Below, in pieces: positions 24,753-55,087 of a stretch of 64,000 nt of DNA (the first letter of the stretch is position 1; the number at the start of each line of letters is the position of its first letter). Made by a program: the position numbers and the translations under genes. The stretch is from NCBI GenBank assembly GCA_029582155.1, contig CM055897.1:19872857-19936856 (forward strand), written 5' to 3'. Below the pieces are notes generated by a model. That model searched no databases and was not told where the DNA came from. It was given only the letters and a program-made list of their open reading frames with translations. The stretch comes from Panopea generosa (lineage: Eukaryota; Mollusca; Bivalvia; Adapedonta; Hiatellidae).

Positions 24753-26894
24753 TTTTTGCAAAATATTAGGCGCTTGAATGGCGTTTTTGTGTTATTACAT
24801 CGTTCCATTCCATAATCGCCTCAACTGAGCACAAAATGCCATTGCACTTTTTGCCAAAAAAAATACAAGTTTTGCATGGTCACTTTTTATAACTTGTCTG
24901 AAATCGTATTGTGATTAAACTACTGTGTATCTTATGTTAAGTGCAGGTGATATAGTGCACACAAGATCAAATAGAGCAATATGTTTGACGATTCCAGAGT
25001 CAAGAAGGAAGTCACTGGCATTTATCATCAGATCTGGCCGGTCAGTTCAAGAATTTGTCCGAAAATATTATGATTTAGTACCTACAGTGTACTTTATGAG
25101 TGTTCCCAGGCTAGATCTGCCTTTGTCCATTTATACATGTGTAAATAAATGTGTAATTGTTTTATTGTCATCTTATGCAGTTTTATATATAACACATTCT
25201 GTGTAAATGTGTACATGTTTATTGAAATGTTCATTATTCTTGCGTGTTTTACATGAAATGCATTAAATTACTACAAGTCAAAGTGATAATCGTTGTAAGC
25301 TTTTGATATTCGTTTTTTCCGTTTTCGATATTTGAGTGTGTAACTCTTCAATATTGGAGATTGATATATATACGTTGCACATTTAATATCGAACGACGAA
25401 ACACGATATTAAACTTATTTCGGTCCGTCAGATATCAATCGTACTTAATACGTTGAAAAATGGCGTTAAACCACTTTCCCTATACCTATTTCAGGAGATA
25501 TGCACACATCTGTTGTAAGACAGGACGTTGCTCTTCGCTACCGCCAAATAGAAGTCAGTGCTGCATGTAGTTTCACAACAGTCCTCGATTTTTCACATTT
25601 TTTACCGTGAACGGGATTCTAATGACTTAGCTTTCGAAATAATCTCGATTACAAGTCAGAAAGCACTTTGTCATTACATTAAATGTTTACTATTCTAAAA
25701 TACGCAAAGTCTACTGAAGATAACGTGTCTCATGCTAAACGTTGCATCATTCAATATTTTTATATTTGTATTCAATCTTCATACTTTTACGAACTTTCTG
25801 TTCCCCCCTCGTATATTGTTTCATTTGTATTCTGTACTTCTGTTCTATACTTGTACTTAATATTCTGTAATCAAATACAAATGAGAAATATAAAATACAA
25901 ATAAAACACTATGAATAAAAAATATTAGATACAAATGTGCAGATATAGAATACAAATGTAATGATATACAATAGGAATGTATGAATATTGAATACAAATA
26001 TAAACAAATATTGAATATTGCAACGTTTGGCATACCATACAACGTGTATAAAATAATTATATCAGGGATTAACCGCTATTTGCTAGTTCCTGTTTAAGGA
26101 GGGTGGTGATTTGTAATAAAACATTCAAAGCGTGATGATAAAAAACGCACCCGAAGTGTTATTATAAAACGTACTCAAAATGATGATAAAACGACGGACT
26201 ATCAAGAAATCAAAGTGAGAAAATCACATTTATTTAAACTATAATTAGAAATGGACAAATATCATGGTATACATGCATATCAAAACATATGTCGTCCCGC
26301 CTCTGTGTACTGTTCTTATATTGGTCAAGAAATCATTAATTAAATTATTCACATTCCGCAATTCATACCGATTCGAAACTGTCCAGTCATATTTTTAAAG
26401 TAATGCTTATCAACGTGTATAAAAGTCATGATGTAATTACATATACTGTACGGAACAGCTAACCCGCCACTTTTGTATTTCCAATATCTTCGTTAAACTA
26501 TGGACTAGCACTGTCACAGTTTATATACGACATCAGTATGTGTTTACTTTACAAACCCTAGATGTTCCTTCTTATTCTAGTCTAAATTTCAATATAAATG
26601 CTTTGAATTTTTTTGAGAAAAGACATAAAATGGCAGGTACATAAAATGTCGAGTGGCTGTTACGTTCAATATATATCAGCAGTGCATACTGGTCGGTTTC
26701 TTATTTGAAATAAATGATAACAATAACAGCTCTCTAAATATTTTTCATCAATATTTACATAATTAAATCGTCAACCTGATGACTATAATTGGTTAGTAGG
26801 ACGCCAGTACAGCGTATTTTATCAACAAACCATTGAAACAGAACCGATTGACCGTTGGTAAGAAATATCAACCTATAAGCGTATAAAACTGTCT
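24753..26894. other. Intergenic 3' of the FMO gene
   Basis: No gene recognised. Around 25860-26010 there are several diverged copies of an 'atacaaat'-rich unit of about 25 bp. The rest is unique-looking AT-rich DNA. Confidence 0.5.
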
Positions 26895-29527
26895 TCAAAT
26901 ATTCTCAAGAAATGTATGATAGCCATTTGATAGGAAGAATTTCAGCAATATAAGTGCAAAGAAAATTAGTGCCAGTCTCTTCAAAAATTCAAACCATCCG
27001 TCATAAAGTCCAGCCTCCTCTCCAACTCCTGCTTTCCTTGTTTGCATAGGATACCACGTTTTCTTTGTGACATTTTCAATGGCAGTCTTAGCTCCCGCCC
27101 ATTTTCCTGGACCATCCAATCGCCACTGTGGAGGCGTGGCAGCGCAGAACACCAGACGGTACCAAAGTTTTTTATCTTGCAGAAAGTGCTTCCATAATTT
27201 CGGTCTGCATCCTATGAATTTTGACACCTCGTCAATGTATTGGATGAAGTAGATTTGTGTACTGTATCTCGGTGAATCTACATATTGCTTCTTGACGAAC
27301 GCTCTCCATTTTTCGACTGTTGCCAGTCTAGAACTCGCCGACGGAAGTGAATTTTTCCCGGCGAAAACGCTTGCAGCCCATCTGGCTTGAATTTCCAGGA
27401 CAGGCGGCAAAGGACCAAAGGGTTGTACTAATCCGATCACGGCCATGGTCGTTGGGTTGAGATCTGTCGGCCATACTTGCTTAAAGAGGTAGGAGAAATG
27501 ACCATCCATCTTGATAATGGAGTCATCCAAGAAGGGAAAGCTGTACAAGTATCCAGTTCCGAGTATGACGACATCAATATCCCGAACTTCGGATCCGTCT
27601 TCAAACACAGCACCGCGTTCAGTGAAGCGTGTAACGTTGTCATGGACGCTGATCGCACCAAGTAAGATTCGGTTGGGTAGATCGTCGCTAATAGTAACCG
27701 CAGCAGACGCAAAGCCAAAATTTGGCGCCAGACCATAGTTTTTATGTCTGTATCGATAGTTAAGTTTGTTGAAGTGGTATGGCTGCATCAACTTTCCTGG
27801 GAGCATTTGGCGAAAGCGCGTTATTGCAATGTGATCGTACGGGTCACCATAGTCTGCTGCTCTCTGGATACAATACGTGCCACGACGCGTGCTCACGTAT
27901 ACCTGTAATGGAAAAAAAACTTCATTAAACATACCTATAAAGTTCAATGTAATGCAAAGATACACTACGAAATGTGTCGAAGATTTACCAACTTAAGTTG
28001 TATATTGTATATTAGATAAACTTCAAAACTTTATATATGCCGTGGGTTAAAGCATAAATTCCAGGGCCCAGGCTCATAAAATTACCAATAATTGAGTTTA
28101 TACTAGATTTTGCCTAACAAAAGGTTCCTTCTAGCGCATAAACAATATTCTGTATTTTAAGGAAATCTGATTTTAGAACAATAATGTTACAGATGTCCAA
28201 TATTGCACAGATATATTTGAACGGAATGGCCGAATCTAATGTTGAGATAACTTGTGGCCAGACCCTTTTGCCTTAAATTGTATTTGACTTATATGCATGA
28301 TAAATATTGTTATATGAGTTTATTTGGCAATAAAATATGTTTAAACTTAATATATTTGAAGCTAAATTATCACGTGACAAGCGACTATTTCAGTACGTGA
28401 TTATTTGGCGGGAGTCAATGCATTATTCAATATGTTAATCTCTATTCTATATTATCAAATATTCATGCAGGGGTAAATACTCTATACGAATAATTGTTCC
28501 TTGTCGGTCTGCTGTTAAAAACTTGCATTTTTACAACAGATTGACTTTAAGGCGCATGAATATACATTGGCATAGAGGCTATTTGTAATGTAAATGCATG
28601 CGTCCAAGATGGCGGTAGACTGGTCCTCTGAGTACTACGAAATTTTGAATGGGTACCATAATAGGACAGGGAACCAGATTAAGATGGCGGCGCCCTACTG
28701 TTCGGCATGCCCTTGTATCCACTACCTGCTCAGTCAAGTGTAAATTGTCAACCATAAGTGTTCCTTCTCTTGAGAAGGAATATATCATATACTCTTATGT
28801 TTTCGTTGTTTTGATAAATTAAATTAACTAAACTCAAAATACGATTTAGTATTTCGTAAATCTCATTTAATGATTTATTTCTCGTAATTTTTATTGACCA
28901 AATAATAAATCGCAACCTGCGATAAACCTCACTTGTATAGTATTCTACGCCATAGCTATACTTGCTCATTAACGAATAAAACGAAAGAAAATGAAATGCT
29001 AACCCATTTATTAATGATTTTCTTATACATTTCTCATACATTAGATGTATCCACAATGACGTTGTCAGTCATTATGTTTCTGTCCCTATTATTGATTCAA
29101 TAAACTGATGATGCAATGGTTAATTTCATCTGAATCGCCCAGTGACGTTACTTACATGTTTGGCGTGTCTGCTAAGTTCACAGGCGACGTCTGCTGCCGA
29201 GTTGCCAATGCCCACTATCAGTATGTTCTTGTGTTCGTAACCTCGGAAATCCTGCAATATGTGTCATTTAAAACATTAATGAGTATACAATGTTATACAA
29301 AGATGAATGAGTTTATGTCTGATAAATATACAAAAAGTATTTATTATAATTATTTAGAAGTAGAAGCAGCAACAGTAATAGTAGTAATAGTAGTAGTAGT
29401 AGAAGTAGAAGTAGAAGTAGTAGCAGTAGTAGTAGTAGTAGTAGTAGTAGCAGCAGCAGCAACAAAAGTAGTAGCAGTAGTAGTAGCAGTAATAGTAGTA
29501 GTATTAGTAACAGTAGTGGTAGAAGTG

Positions 29528-29567
<40 letters not shown>

Positions 29568-31922
29568 AAGTAGTAGTAATAGTAGTAGTTTAAAATCAGC
29601 CATTGTCCTGAGTGTATATTTAGTGAACAGTCGTATTGCAAATACTTATACACAAATAATTATCATTAAACATCTACATTTTCTTATTAATAAACTTAAA
29701 TAAATCGGACTATCTCGGATAAGTTTTTCAACAGATATATCCGAAAACGATTAATAATTTTATTGAATTGAAAAATAAAACGTTACCTTAAAGTCATGGG
29801 TATGTAAAACCTGTCCTTTAAATGTGTCAAGCCCGGGAAAGTGCGGTTTGTTTGGCTCCGTTAAATGTCCATTGCAGACCATTACAAAGTCGTATTTCTC
29901 CTTAACTGTTTTACTGGTGGTCAAGTTTTTTGTTGTGACGATCCATTGTCCATTCTCTTCAAAATTGTCGGTCTTTTCCACTTTCTCAACCGTTGTCTGA
30001 AAAATGGTAACAATAGCTGCAATACTTAACAAAGTACATACTTAGAATTTAAAGTGTTTATATTTATGTAAGTATATATACCTTGTATACCTAATACCGT
30101 GATATACCTATTACCGTGAGTGCCCGTATAATAACAATCTGGAAAGACATGCGCAAAGCTCCAACTTCCGTTAGCGTCGGTATTTGTTTGCATTTCGTAT
30201 CGGCAACTGTTTTTCACTCAGCACACTTAAGTAACCTTATTACTGTTAAGTATTGATGCCATTCTTTACATGGTTGATTTTTTTTAGACTCGCGGTATTA
30301 GATATAACCAGTATAAGTTTGTTTTTCTTAAATCAGTAAACATTGCATACAGAAGGTTTTTAATTATTTACTTAGCTAAATTAATCCATCCTCGTTGTTT
30401 TTATGACGTTCCATTCGCCGTCATTTCGGACCAATGGTACATACTCGGTCAATTCCGTTATCCTTCGGTATTAGATTCAATTAGAATAATCGGCGAGGTG
30501 GTCCGAATGATGTCGGTCGTCACCGCTGAGAGTGTTTCTCTGCCTTCCATAAATTGTATCTTTTTCTGATTTATTTTTTTAAATGTGTTTATCTTACATT
30601 GAATGTGAAACACGTTTTTACAACTTAGATTTGAACCTGTACTTAACATATGCGGATAAAGCGTCTTGCTCAAGGGCACTACATATAGCCATGACAAAGG
30701 ATCGAACTAACGACTGTACATTACAAACGATTACTTTCGCATGCCGACGTGTATAATAAAACGTATAATATTTACAATAGTAATGATATTAACAATGCAA
30801 TTTTAAAAATAATAATCATTATTATAATCATTTTAATGACAAAAAATATTTATTTATCGAGAAAACTTAATTGGGTTAAGACTAATCTTTCCTGAGGTCC
30901 TCCGGGCAAGTTTTATTCGTTACTATAGCAATAAAAATGACAACAGAGAATATCTATCGTCAATTTGTAAAGAAGACATAATTATAAATCATACCTTCAA
31001 CTTGATATATTTCCTCAGACCAAAGTTATCGGCGTACATGTCTAGGTATTTTTTGAAGTGCGTGTGATGCATAAAGTTGGGAAATTCTTTGGGGATAGGG
31101 AAGTCACTGTAGCAGGTCATTTCCTTGCTCGTGTTGATACTGCACGAGTTATATAAACCGGGGTCAGTGTCGCTTCTTGATTCCCTGTAATGCCATAGTC
31201 CGCCTGGCAAAATATATTTCCCAAATATTTAGTGAGTTCAAATCACCGCAAAAAACATTTCAGGGATAATGGGTTTTTTATAGTTTGACTTGTCTTTTAA
31301 CATTTTTAATTTGAAAAATTTGAAAACATTATAATTTAGCACTGAGATAAATGTTGACACTTCTGTCCGTTTAAGAATCCTAGCGTGGAAGTGATGTAGT
31401 GGGTAAGATATTTGCTATACATGCCACAGGTCGTAGGTTCAAGTACAGCCTGGATCTGATGGTCCTTCAAGCATTGTGCATACCTATCACTGCTAAGGTT
31501 GTTGGTATGAAAACATTATGTGATAAAGTGTGCCAGTTACTTATAATGGTGTTTTAAAATAATTCATTATGAAGCATAACAGACTACTTTTTCTCAACCT
31601 AAAAAGAAAACATGGAGCAGACGAGATCGTCTATTGTGAATAATTTGACGTAATGTCGTAAAAGCAAGTCGTTACATAGAAAGAACAAAAAAGTTACATA
31701 CAAAGACACATGTTGATAAAGACATTTTCACATAGAAAGGTATAAATTGTTATCTAGAAAGAAATGGTGCAATCAAAATGTTTCGAGCGTAATTGTTAAA
31801 CTGTCTTTACCAATATCGTCATCTTTGTCGAAGCAGGTTGGTATAATGTCCTCATCCAGGCACTGCTTGGTGGCTGCCAGCCCCGCGACCCCGGCCCCTA
31901 TCACGCAACACGTCTTTACCAT
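26895..31922 (-). CDS. FMO: Flavin-containing monooxygenase, complete
   Basis: NADPH- and FAD-dependent oxygenase acting on soft nucleophiles (N, S) or carbonyls, normally at the ER membrane. Exons on the minus strand: 31922-31811, 31203-30995, 29996-29787, 29251-29156, 27902-26895, all GT-AG and in phase, giving 544 aa (family about 530). The FAD fold is GAGVAG (residues 9-14). The FMO fingerprint FKGQVLHTHDF (166-176) fits FxGxxxHxxx(Y/F). The NADPH fold is GIGNSA (191-196). The FATGY-like strand is ILGTGY (322-327). A C-terminal hydrophobic segment (LALIFFALILLKFF) fits the family's membrane anchor. The ATG directly follows 'ttacag' plus one base, and a GTAAGT 5' splice site stands at 32440-32435, so a non-coding first exon near 32440 is likely. 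The paralogue class (FMO5-like or other) is not decided. Confidence 0.95.
29356..29590. repeat. TAG trinucleotide microsatellite
   Basis: An interrupted run of TAG/CAG/GAA units in the FMO intron, about 100 bases upstream (gene sense) of the exon carrying the NADPH-binding motif. It yields Leu- or Val-only frames that are artefacts. Confidence 0.95.
30592..30720 (-). repeat. SINE family D, partial
   Basis: 'ttacattgaatgtgaaacac', 'cttaacatatgcgg' and 'cttgctcaagggcactacat' in family order, within an FMO intron. Confidence 0.65.
31380..31560 (+). repeat. tRNA-like SINE fragment
   Basis: 'gtagtgggtaagat' followed by 'ggtcgtaggttcaagtac' has the spacing of A and B boxes. The body differs from families A-D. 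It lies in the first coding intron of FMO. Confidence 0.45.
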
Positions 31923-32812
31923 ACTGTAATAAACACGTATAACAGTAAATACGTTATTATACCGGCTGTTTCAAAATAACGTCCAACGTATCCGTTGCCG
32001 ATCGGGAGCTAGCGGAGTATGTAAATGGACGCTTTTACTACTATTATACTGCCCATTAATTAAGATCAAAGGTCAATTTGAAAATAATTTGCATATTCAA
32101 AACACGACACTTGACCTGTCTAAACTAGTGATATACAACATGTAGGTCACTGGTTGAAACAGAGTTCCGTAATTATCAATGGTTGAATTTGTTTATACAT
32201 TTGTATCGTCTAAATTTATTTTTCAGCAGAAAGTTTACCAAAAAGATTCCGTCGTAACCAAATAGGAATCAATTCCCAATACTTTTGTTTTGCTACAAAG
32301 GCGTAACGCTCGTTAAATAGAAGACATCTATATCCATATTTACCTGGTTTGTATACATGATCTTTGAACAACTGTATCAAGAGATGCGTTTATAATACAA
32401 GATACAAACTAACATGATATAAACAAAATACAGACTTACTTGCTCTAATTCAGTTTTACTCCTTAATGTTGTTTGTATTTAAGCGGCCATAGTGTGTATA
32501 TCGGTGTAAGCCATACTTGAAATGTTCAACAGCCGGAACTGAATAGTAACAGCTGGGTCAATTCCCACGGAATTTTACATAAACTCCTGCATAAAGTTAG
32601 TGGTCAGCCATTGCTTTATCTGGAACGATATTCGTTTCAATAAGTATATTTAGATATAGGGTCCACTTCGTTTCATATTCGCAATGCTTGTTTAAATACC
32701 TGTCTATACATTTATCGATATTTGCAAGATATCGATATGAGAGGATTTTGTTAAACAACAGACACAACCAAAATATCGTTGTAATCAGGGATTAAAATAA
32801 GTATGCTGCTGA
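31923..32812 (-). other. FMO 5' region
   Basis: It contains a likely 5'-UTR intron: 3' splice site directly before the ATG at 31922 and 5' splice site GTAAGT at 32440-32435. No TATA-like element can be assigned with confidence. Confidence 0.35.
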
Positions 32813-33060
32813 CCGCAGCGGTGGTCTAGTGGTAGATTGTCTGCCTCGCATGCGGAAGGTCGAGTGTTCGATCCCCGGCTGAGTCATATCAAAAACTTCA
32901 GAATGGTACTAGAAACTTTCTCTTCTCGCTTGGCAATCAGAATTTAGAGAACAGTTCTAGGTCTGGATGAGGTATCATTCCGTGTGTCTGTGGCATATCC
33001 CCGTGTAGCAGCACTCGGACACAGTACTGCCTCAAGGAGAATTATATAGAGAAGGAAATG
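32813..33060 (+). repeat. SINE family C, full-length
   Basis: tRNA-like head 'gcggtggtctagtggtag' with 'gtgttcgatccccggc', then the body with 'atggtactagaaac', 'cagaatttagag' and 'gcctcaaggaga'. The following 33061-33660 shows nothing recognised. Confidence 0.8.
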
Positions 33061-33664
33061 TAACTGACTGAAATTTTGTGAACCCTGGCGTATTCACGCA
33101 AAATTTCGCAATATCTCGTTTTCAATTATCTTAACTCCCATTCATCTCAGGAACACAAATCAAAATTCTTACATTGCAGAATGAAATTGTAAAAAATACC
33201 ATTTCCAGAAATTTGTGTTTAAAATTGTTGAAGTACTTGTGGTTACAAAATCTGTATACTGCAGCTTAAACGACGACAAATTGCGATGTAATTTCCTTCA
33301 AACCTCAATATCTTTAATTCATGATCATTTTACGTGATCGCATTGAAGATTACATAGAGATTGCAGTTTATGTACAAGAAATCAGTTGCCTGTGAATTAC
33401 CAATGATTTATTTGCAAACTGATTATGGATCCTTCGTGTGCTATTTCATCAACATTTAGTCAGGTGATGCAGGTTTCCTATCCTTCTATACAAGTCCTTG
33501 CCGTCGCGTTATAACTGAACAACAACAACAATAACAACATTATGCCGCTGTGTGAAGATATAGTTTAGCGGAGAATACATGCGCAAGATAGCTATAGTAT
33601 TTTTCAATAATGTTACAGAGTCTGTTCTGACGGCGGCACTACCCGAACACTCATTAATGCAGTA

Positions 33665-33860
33665 TGTTACCGTAGTGGTAGAGCACCGAACCCATGATCG
33701 GAGGGTCGTGGGTTCGATCCTCCGCCATGGCTAAGTGTGGTGTCCTTGAGCAAGACACTTTTCCGCATATGCTTAGTACTGGTTCTAACCAGGAAAACTT
33801 CGAGCGTGATTTGCCTAAGTTGTAATAACTTGTTTCACAATCGAAGTAAATAAAATAGTT
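33665..33860 (+). repeat. SINE family D, full-length
   Basis: Plus-strand copy: 'ccgtagtggtagagc' A-box-like, 'gggttcgatcctccgcc' B-box-like, then 'gtgtccttgagcaagacac', 'gcttagtactggttc' and the end 'cacaatcgaagtaaataaaa'. It is the clearest copy of its family here. Confidence 0.85.
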
Positions 33861-34129
33861 TAAACTAAACCAGTGTTTACAATGTATGCAACCGCACAGT
33901 AAAGTTTCTCTCACGCCATTTTGAAAGACCACGAGTATGGAAAAAATACCACTGACGATTTTTTTAGTTTAGTTTAGTTATCAACTTGCTCGGCATTGTA
34001 TGGTTAGATGACAGACATAAATTGACATAATGGGTATCACTGCAATCTCTTTAAACAACTGAACAACATGCCATTAAGTGTGCTTGTTATGAGTGGATAT
34101 ATTCCTCTTATAAAAAGAAAGTTTTAAAA

Positions 34130-34770
34130 AAATCTATGTGGAAAAGAGACAGAGTTTCCCTTATATACATGTATAATACAAAGACTGAGTAGAAGTCAGG
34201 CCCTAGAGTTTCCCTTGTATACATGTATAACACAGAGACTGAGTAGAAGTCAAGCCCCTGACCTTCCGTTATATACATGTATAACACAGAGACTGAGTAG
34301 AAGTCAGGCCCCAGGGTTTCCCTTATATACATGTATAACACAGATACTGAGTAGAAGTCAGGCCCCAGACCTTCCGTTATATACATGTATAACACAGATA
34401 CTGAGTAGTAGTCGGGCCCCAGAGTTTCCCTTATATACATGTATAACACAGAGACTGAGTAGTAGTCAGGCCCCAGACCTTCCGTTATATACATGTATAA
34501 CACAGAGACTGAGTAGAAGTCGGGCCCCAGACCTTCCGTTATATATATGTATAACACAGAGACTGAGTAGAAGTCGGGCCCCAGACCTTCCGTTATATAC
34601 ATGTATAACACAGAGACTGAGTAGAAGTCAGGCCCCAGACCTTCCGTTATATACATGTATAACACAGAGACTGAGTAGAAGTCGGGCCCCAGACCTTCCG
34701 TTATATACATGTATAACACAGAGACTGAGTAGAAGTCAGGTCCCAGACCTTCCGTTATACAACTGTATAA
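34130..34770. repeat. Minisatellite, 54-bp unit, ~11.5 copies
   Basis: The unit carries 'tatacatgtataacacagag', 'actgagtagaagtc' and 'ggccccagaccttccg'. Because 54 is a multiple of three, long frames are open on both strands (18-residue repeats). It lies between FMO and the CYP4 gene, not inside either. Confidence 0.95.
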
Positions 34771-34810
34771 CACAGAGAAAACTTCTACTGTAAAACTGAG
34801 ACCATCAAAC

Positions 34811-35047
34811 AGAGCTGCGTTTCACAAAATAACTTACGATAAAATTCGACGTAAGTCAATTTGACAATTTCTCCGTTGTGTGTTCAAATTTTGATCGATA
34901 TTTAAAATGATTATATTTTCAGAAAATATGTAACTTTCGGCATGATTTGAGGCTAGTTGGCTTCATTTGGATGAAAATTAAAAATATTATGAATAATTGT
35001 TGGTTTACGTTTACGACGATTTTTGTCGTAAGTTTTTTGTCAGAAAA
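34811..35047. mobile_element. MITE with ~35-bp inverted ends
   Basis: The left end 'tttcacaaaataacttacga' pairs with the right end 'tcgtaagttttttgtcagaa'. The TTTCAC start recalls the hairpin element at 63586. The target duplication is unclear. Confidence 0.65.
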
Positions 35048-36207
35048 TCAACGTCTTGTCATGAATACTAAGCTGGCTGGTGTATCTATATGCATGATAT
35101 TGACTATATGAGGTCCCATCATTTTAATGTCCTTGTATACATGCAACACTTACATGAAGAGTATTGACAACCGTGGAAAATTATAACCGGATCCAGCTAT
35201 CCCTATCCCCACCTCACCCTACAGTGAGTATAGTTGACTGAAAATTCTGACATACATATTCGTTTAATGGCTAAATAATACATCTCGTCTCCTTATAGAA
35301 TTCACATTCTCCTCCACACCTCAACCCTTAAAGTTGCCAAGCATAGTTGACTGGATCTTCTGCACAATACCAAAGTGGCTGAAATATGTATCTTATTTCT
35401 TTAAAGACCGGAGTCACAGTATAAAAGCCAGCAGCACTGAAAAATGGCCACTTACACTGAATTCTCTATATTTACTGGAAGCAAAGCATCAGTGGAGTTT
35501 CTTTTTAAATTTCAATAGTCATACATTATAGATTTGATTGAAACTTGGCAGATCCATTTTTGAATATATGATCTTTATTTCATGTGAATTTGGGAACAAT
35601 GTGTACATTATAAGTGTCATATCTCTTACCGGTCGTTTTTTGTTTTTTTGTTGTTGTTTTCGATGCAGTGAACCCCGGCCTTTAAAACCGTATACCCTCT
35701 CTTAAAATTTCAGATTTCACCTGTACCTCCCCACTCGTACATACACACAACGTAAACTCCGGTGAATCCACACATAATATTCAATTTATGTTAATTTAAC
35801 CATAGACACGATTTCTTCTCATTATTTCAGGAACGCCTACCCTGCTGTAATCACCAAGTATTCAGTTACTGTCAAATAAAATAAATATTCCAATTTTTCG
35901 ACTTCGGCCTCCGCTGATTTTAATGTTTTCCATTTCAATGTGGAAATTGATGGTCATCAATAACAAAGAAAATTGTTCAGAATAAGAAAAGACACCATTT
36001 ATACATGAATAAGCTACTGTACCAAATTAACAGTATATGAATTTAAACATGTACTAATATAATTATTGTTAAAGGTACACTGACAATTTTTGATACATTT
36101 TCACCTAACACTATTTTGAAAATAAGTTTATCACCTGATGTAAATATAAAATTAAATACCTGATATACAAACAAACAAACCCTTAATTTCTTTTCTGTAT
36201 GGTGATA
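35048..36207. other. Intergenic, nothing recognised
   Basis: AT-rich, no supported gene. It ends in a 20-base G run at 36208-36227. Confidence 0.5.
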
Positions 36208-36374
36208 GGGGGGGGGGGGGGGGGGGGAGGCGGGTGCAAAACTCTAATATAAGGGCATGATATTTAGTACATGTGTGGGTATCTATGTGCATATTTTAGC
36301 AGCATCATTTCATCGCCATGATAGACTAAGTTTCAATTTTATAGTTTTACTCTTTTTTTTTACTCATTTCCAGG

Positions 36375-36482
36375 GTCCTCCGTGGCCGAGTAGTATAAGG
36401 CGCCGTCTCAAGATCACTTACTTCTCACCGATAAGGTCGTAGGTTCGATTCGCGCTTGCTCCAAAAACTTTGGTCTGACATA
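36375..36482 (+). repeat. SINE family B head
   Basis: 'ccgtggccgagtagtataag', 'gtcgtaggttcgattcg' and 'gctccaaaaactttg': the tRNA-like head plus about 20 bases of body, then cut off by the minisatellite that follows. Confidence 0.7.
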
Positions 36483-36489
36483 CACAGAA

Positions 36490-36855
36490 TTACAGAAGAA
36501 TGCTACGTTAACGGTTCAATATTTGGATATATATTTGTAGTTTGTTTCACAAAGTAAAATAACAGAAGAATGCTACGTTAATGGTTCAATATTCGGGTAT
36601 ATATTTGTAGTTCGTTTTACAAAGTAAAATAACAGAAGAATGCTACGTTAATGGTTCAATATTCGGGTATATATTTGTAGTTCGTTTTACAAAGTAAAAT
36701 AACAGAAGAATGCTACGTTAATGGTTCAATATTCGGGTATATATATTTGTAGTTCGTTTCACAAAGTCAATTAACAGAAGAATCTATGTTTGTGGTTCAA
36801 TATTCGGGTATATATATTTGTAGTTCGTTTCACAAAGTCAATTAACAGAAAAATG
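36490..36855 (-). repeat. Minisatellite made from the CYP4 stop-codon end
   Basis: Five units of 70-72 bp (starts near 36492, 36562, 36632, 36702, 36774), and the end of coding exon 12 near 36846 forms the sixth. In gene sense each unit reads as codons N-I-E-P-L-T-stop followed by 'cattcttctg', matching the gene's own N-I-K-P-L-T-stop and 'catttttctg'. About 33 of 38 bases agree by eye. The rest of the unit ('tacaaatatatacccgaa' in gene sense) is not in the exon. The array would be 3' UTR if transcribed. Confidence 0.85.
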
Positions 36856-53498
<16,643 letters not shown>

Positions 53499-53559
53499 TG
53501 TGTCACTAGTAAATAAATATACAGTACAAACACAGGGTGAACAACAGGGTTTCAACAGA

Positions 53560-55085
53560 TCTTCTGCTCCAGCTTATCTGTGTGTATAATGCAGATATTA
53601 AGTTTGGCATCATTAAAATATCAAACCATAAAAAGGGGGCAAAACATCACTATAAGTATTACAATTATTTCACCTTTATCTTATTAAGGAATTATAATCT
53701 ACACTGCGAAATGATCTACTGTGTATGTTGTGTTTTATTAGGCCAACTGAAATCAATGCCCCGAGTGCAAAAATAATTTCACAACAATAAAGAATTTGAG
53801 TTTAGTAAAACTTAACTAGATGAAAAATTAATATTGATTTCAAAATGTAACTCAATATACATTATGTTCATTACATACATGCACATAAATTGTGTTTATA
53901 TGTAAACTAAAAAAAAACACACAATAGTTCAAACTGACTTATTAAACACAATGTTACAAATTAAATTGCTTGTCCTATTAAACAAGGTCAAACAAATGCT
54001 ATATTTATCTTAAGATGTATACTTAAACTAAATTATCTCCATAACGCTCGATAAGTGAGATAGGACAGTGTTGTTCGTGATAAGTGACCATATAATAATT
54101 GAGAATATGTTTCTAAAATAAAGACTGGATTATGCCACCAAAAACTAACTAGAAAATTGTTTAACTATACTCTCCCCCTCACACAAGATTTTAATTCAGA
54201 AATTGCAAGCGGCCGTAACTCAAGCAAAACAATCCACAACTAGTCCTCATATAAAACCTTCCCACTGCCCCAGCAAGTTTTGGCTAAATTCAACCTCAGA
54301 TATCTTCGGAGTTCTCCTGATATGAGTTTTTAATTTCAAAAACACAAAGAACGTTTTATTAATTTTTAATTCCGCAATTGCAAAGCGACATAACTTAGGC
54401 AAAGAATCATCGAAGCAGAACAAGATCTTTTATTTCAAAAATACATTTAAGGCCGTTGCTCAATAAACAATCCTCAAACCGGAACACAAAACGGAAAAGT
54501 ACCACTTAAACTCACAATGTTCTTTCTTGACATGTTTCGACCACAGATTCTAGACAAGATTTTACTCTAGACAAACGGACAGATGGAAAGTACAAAAAAA
54601 CAAGGTATCTCTGAGAAGGCTGAAGGGAGATATGATTGTATAAACATATCAAAAGGTCAATATTAGGAATTTTATAAATATAACAATAGGTCAATATTAG
54701 GAATTTATAAATATATCAACAGGTCAATATTGGGAATTTATAAACATATCAACAGGTCAATATTGGAAATTTGAGAGTAATAATAAATTTATTTTGTAAT
54801 ACATGAATTATGGTAAAACAAAGCAAACAAATTACTAAAGTCTTGATCCATCAATGCTTCGGTGAAAATTGAGGCAAAAACAAGTAAAAATACGTTTAAC
54901 AGTCCCTATTATAATAACGAGCAACATTCAATGAGGGTTCATTTTTAACCCCAGGGACATCATTGTGCAATACTGAACTATATATGGTGATTAGTTCTAA
55001 TTAAATACCGGTATTTTCAATATTTGTTTTGTGGTTCATGAGAAACGTTTATGTGTTTAATTATTTTGGGTAACAGTAAACATCT
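53560..55085. other. Intergenic 5' of CYP4
   Basis: It probably holds the CYP4 promoter, but no element can be assigned. Four copies of a roughly 36-bp unit ('aggtcaatattaggaattta') occur at 54636-54772. Otherwise nothing recognised. Confidence 0.5.
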
Positions 55086-55087
55086 TG

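Noticed and set aside
28600-28743. Small 44-codon frame starting MAVDWSSEYY
   Set aside because: It starts at 'aagatggcgg', a motif common in dispersed invertebrate repeats (a similar 'ccaagatggcc' stretch is at 41650), and nothing supports translation.
29108-29603. Val-rich 161-aa and Leu-rich 96-aa frames
   Set aside because: Products of the TAG microsatellite; the first also overlaps an FMO exon on the opposite strand.
32813-32885. Functional tRNA gene
   Set aside because: The cloverleaf-like head is followed by the conserved SINE body, and the same structure recurs at 39312, 50745 and 59281. The same reasoning applies to family A, B and D heads.
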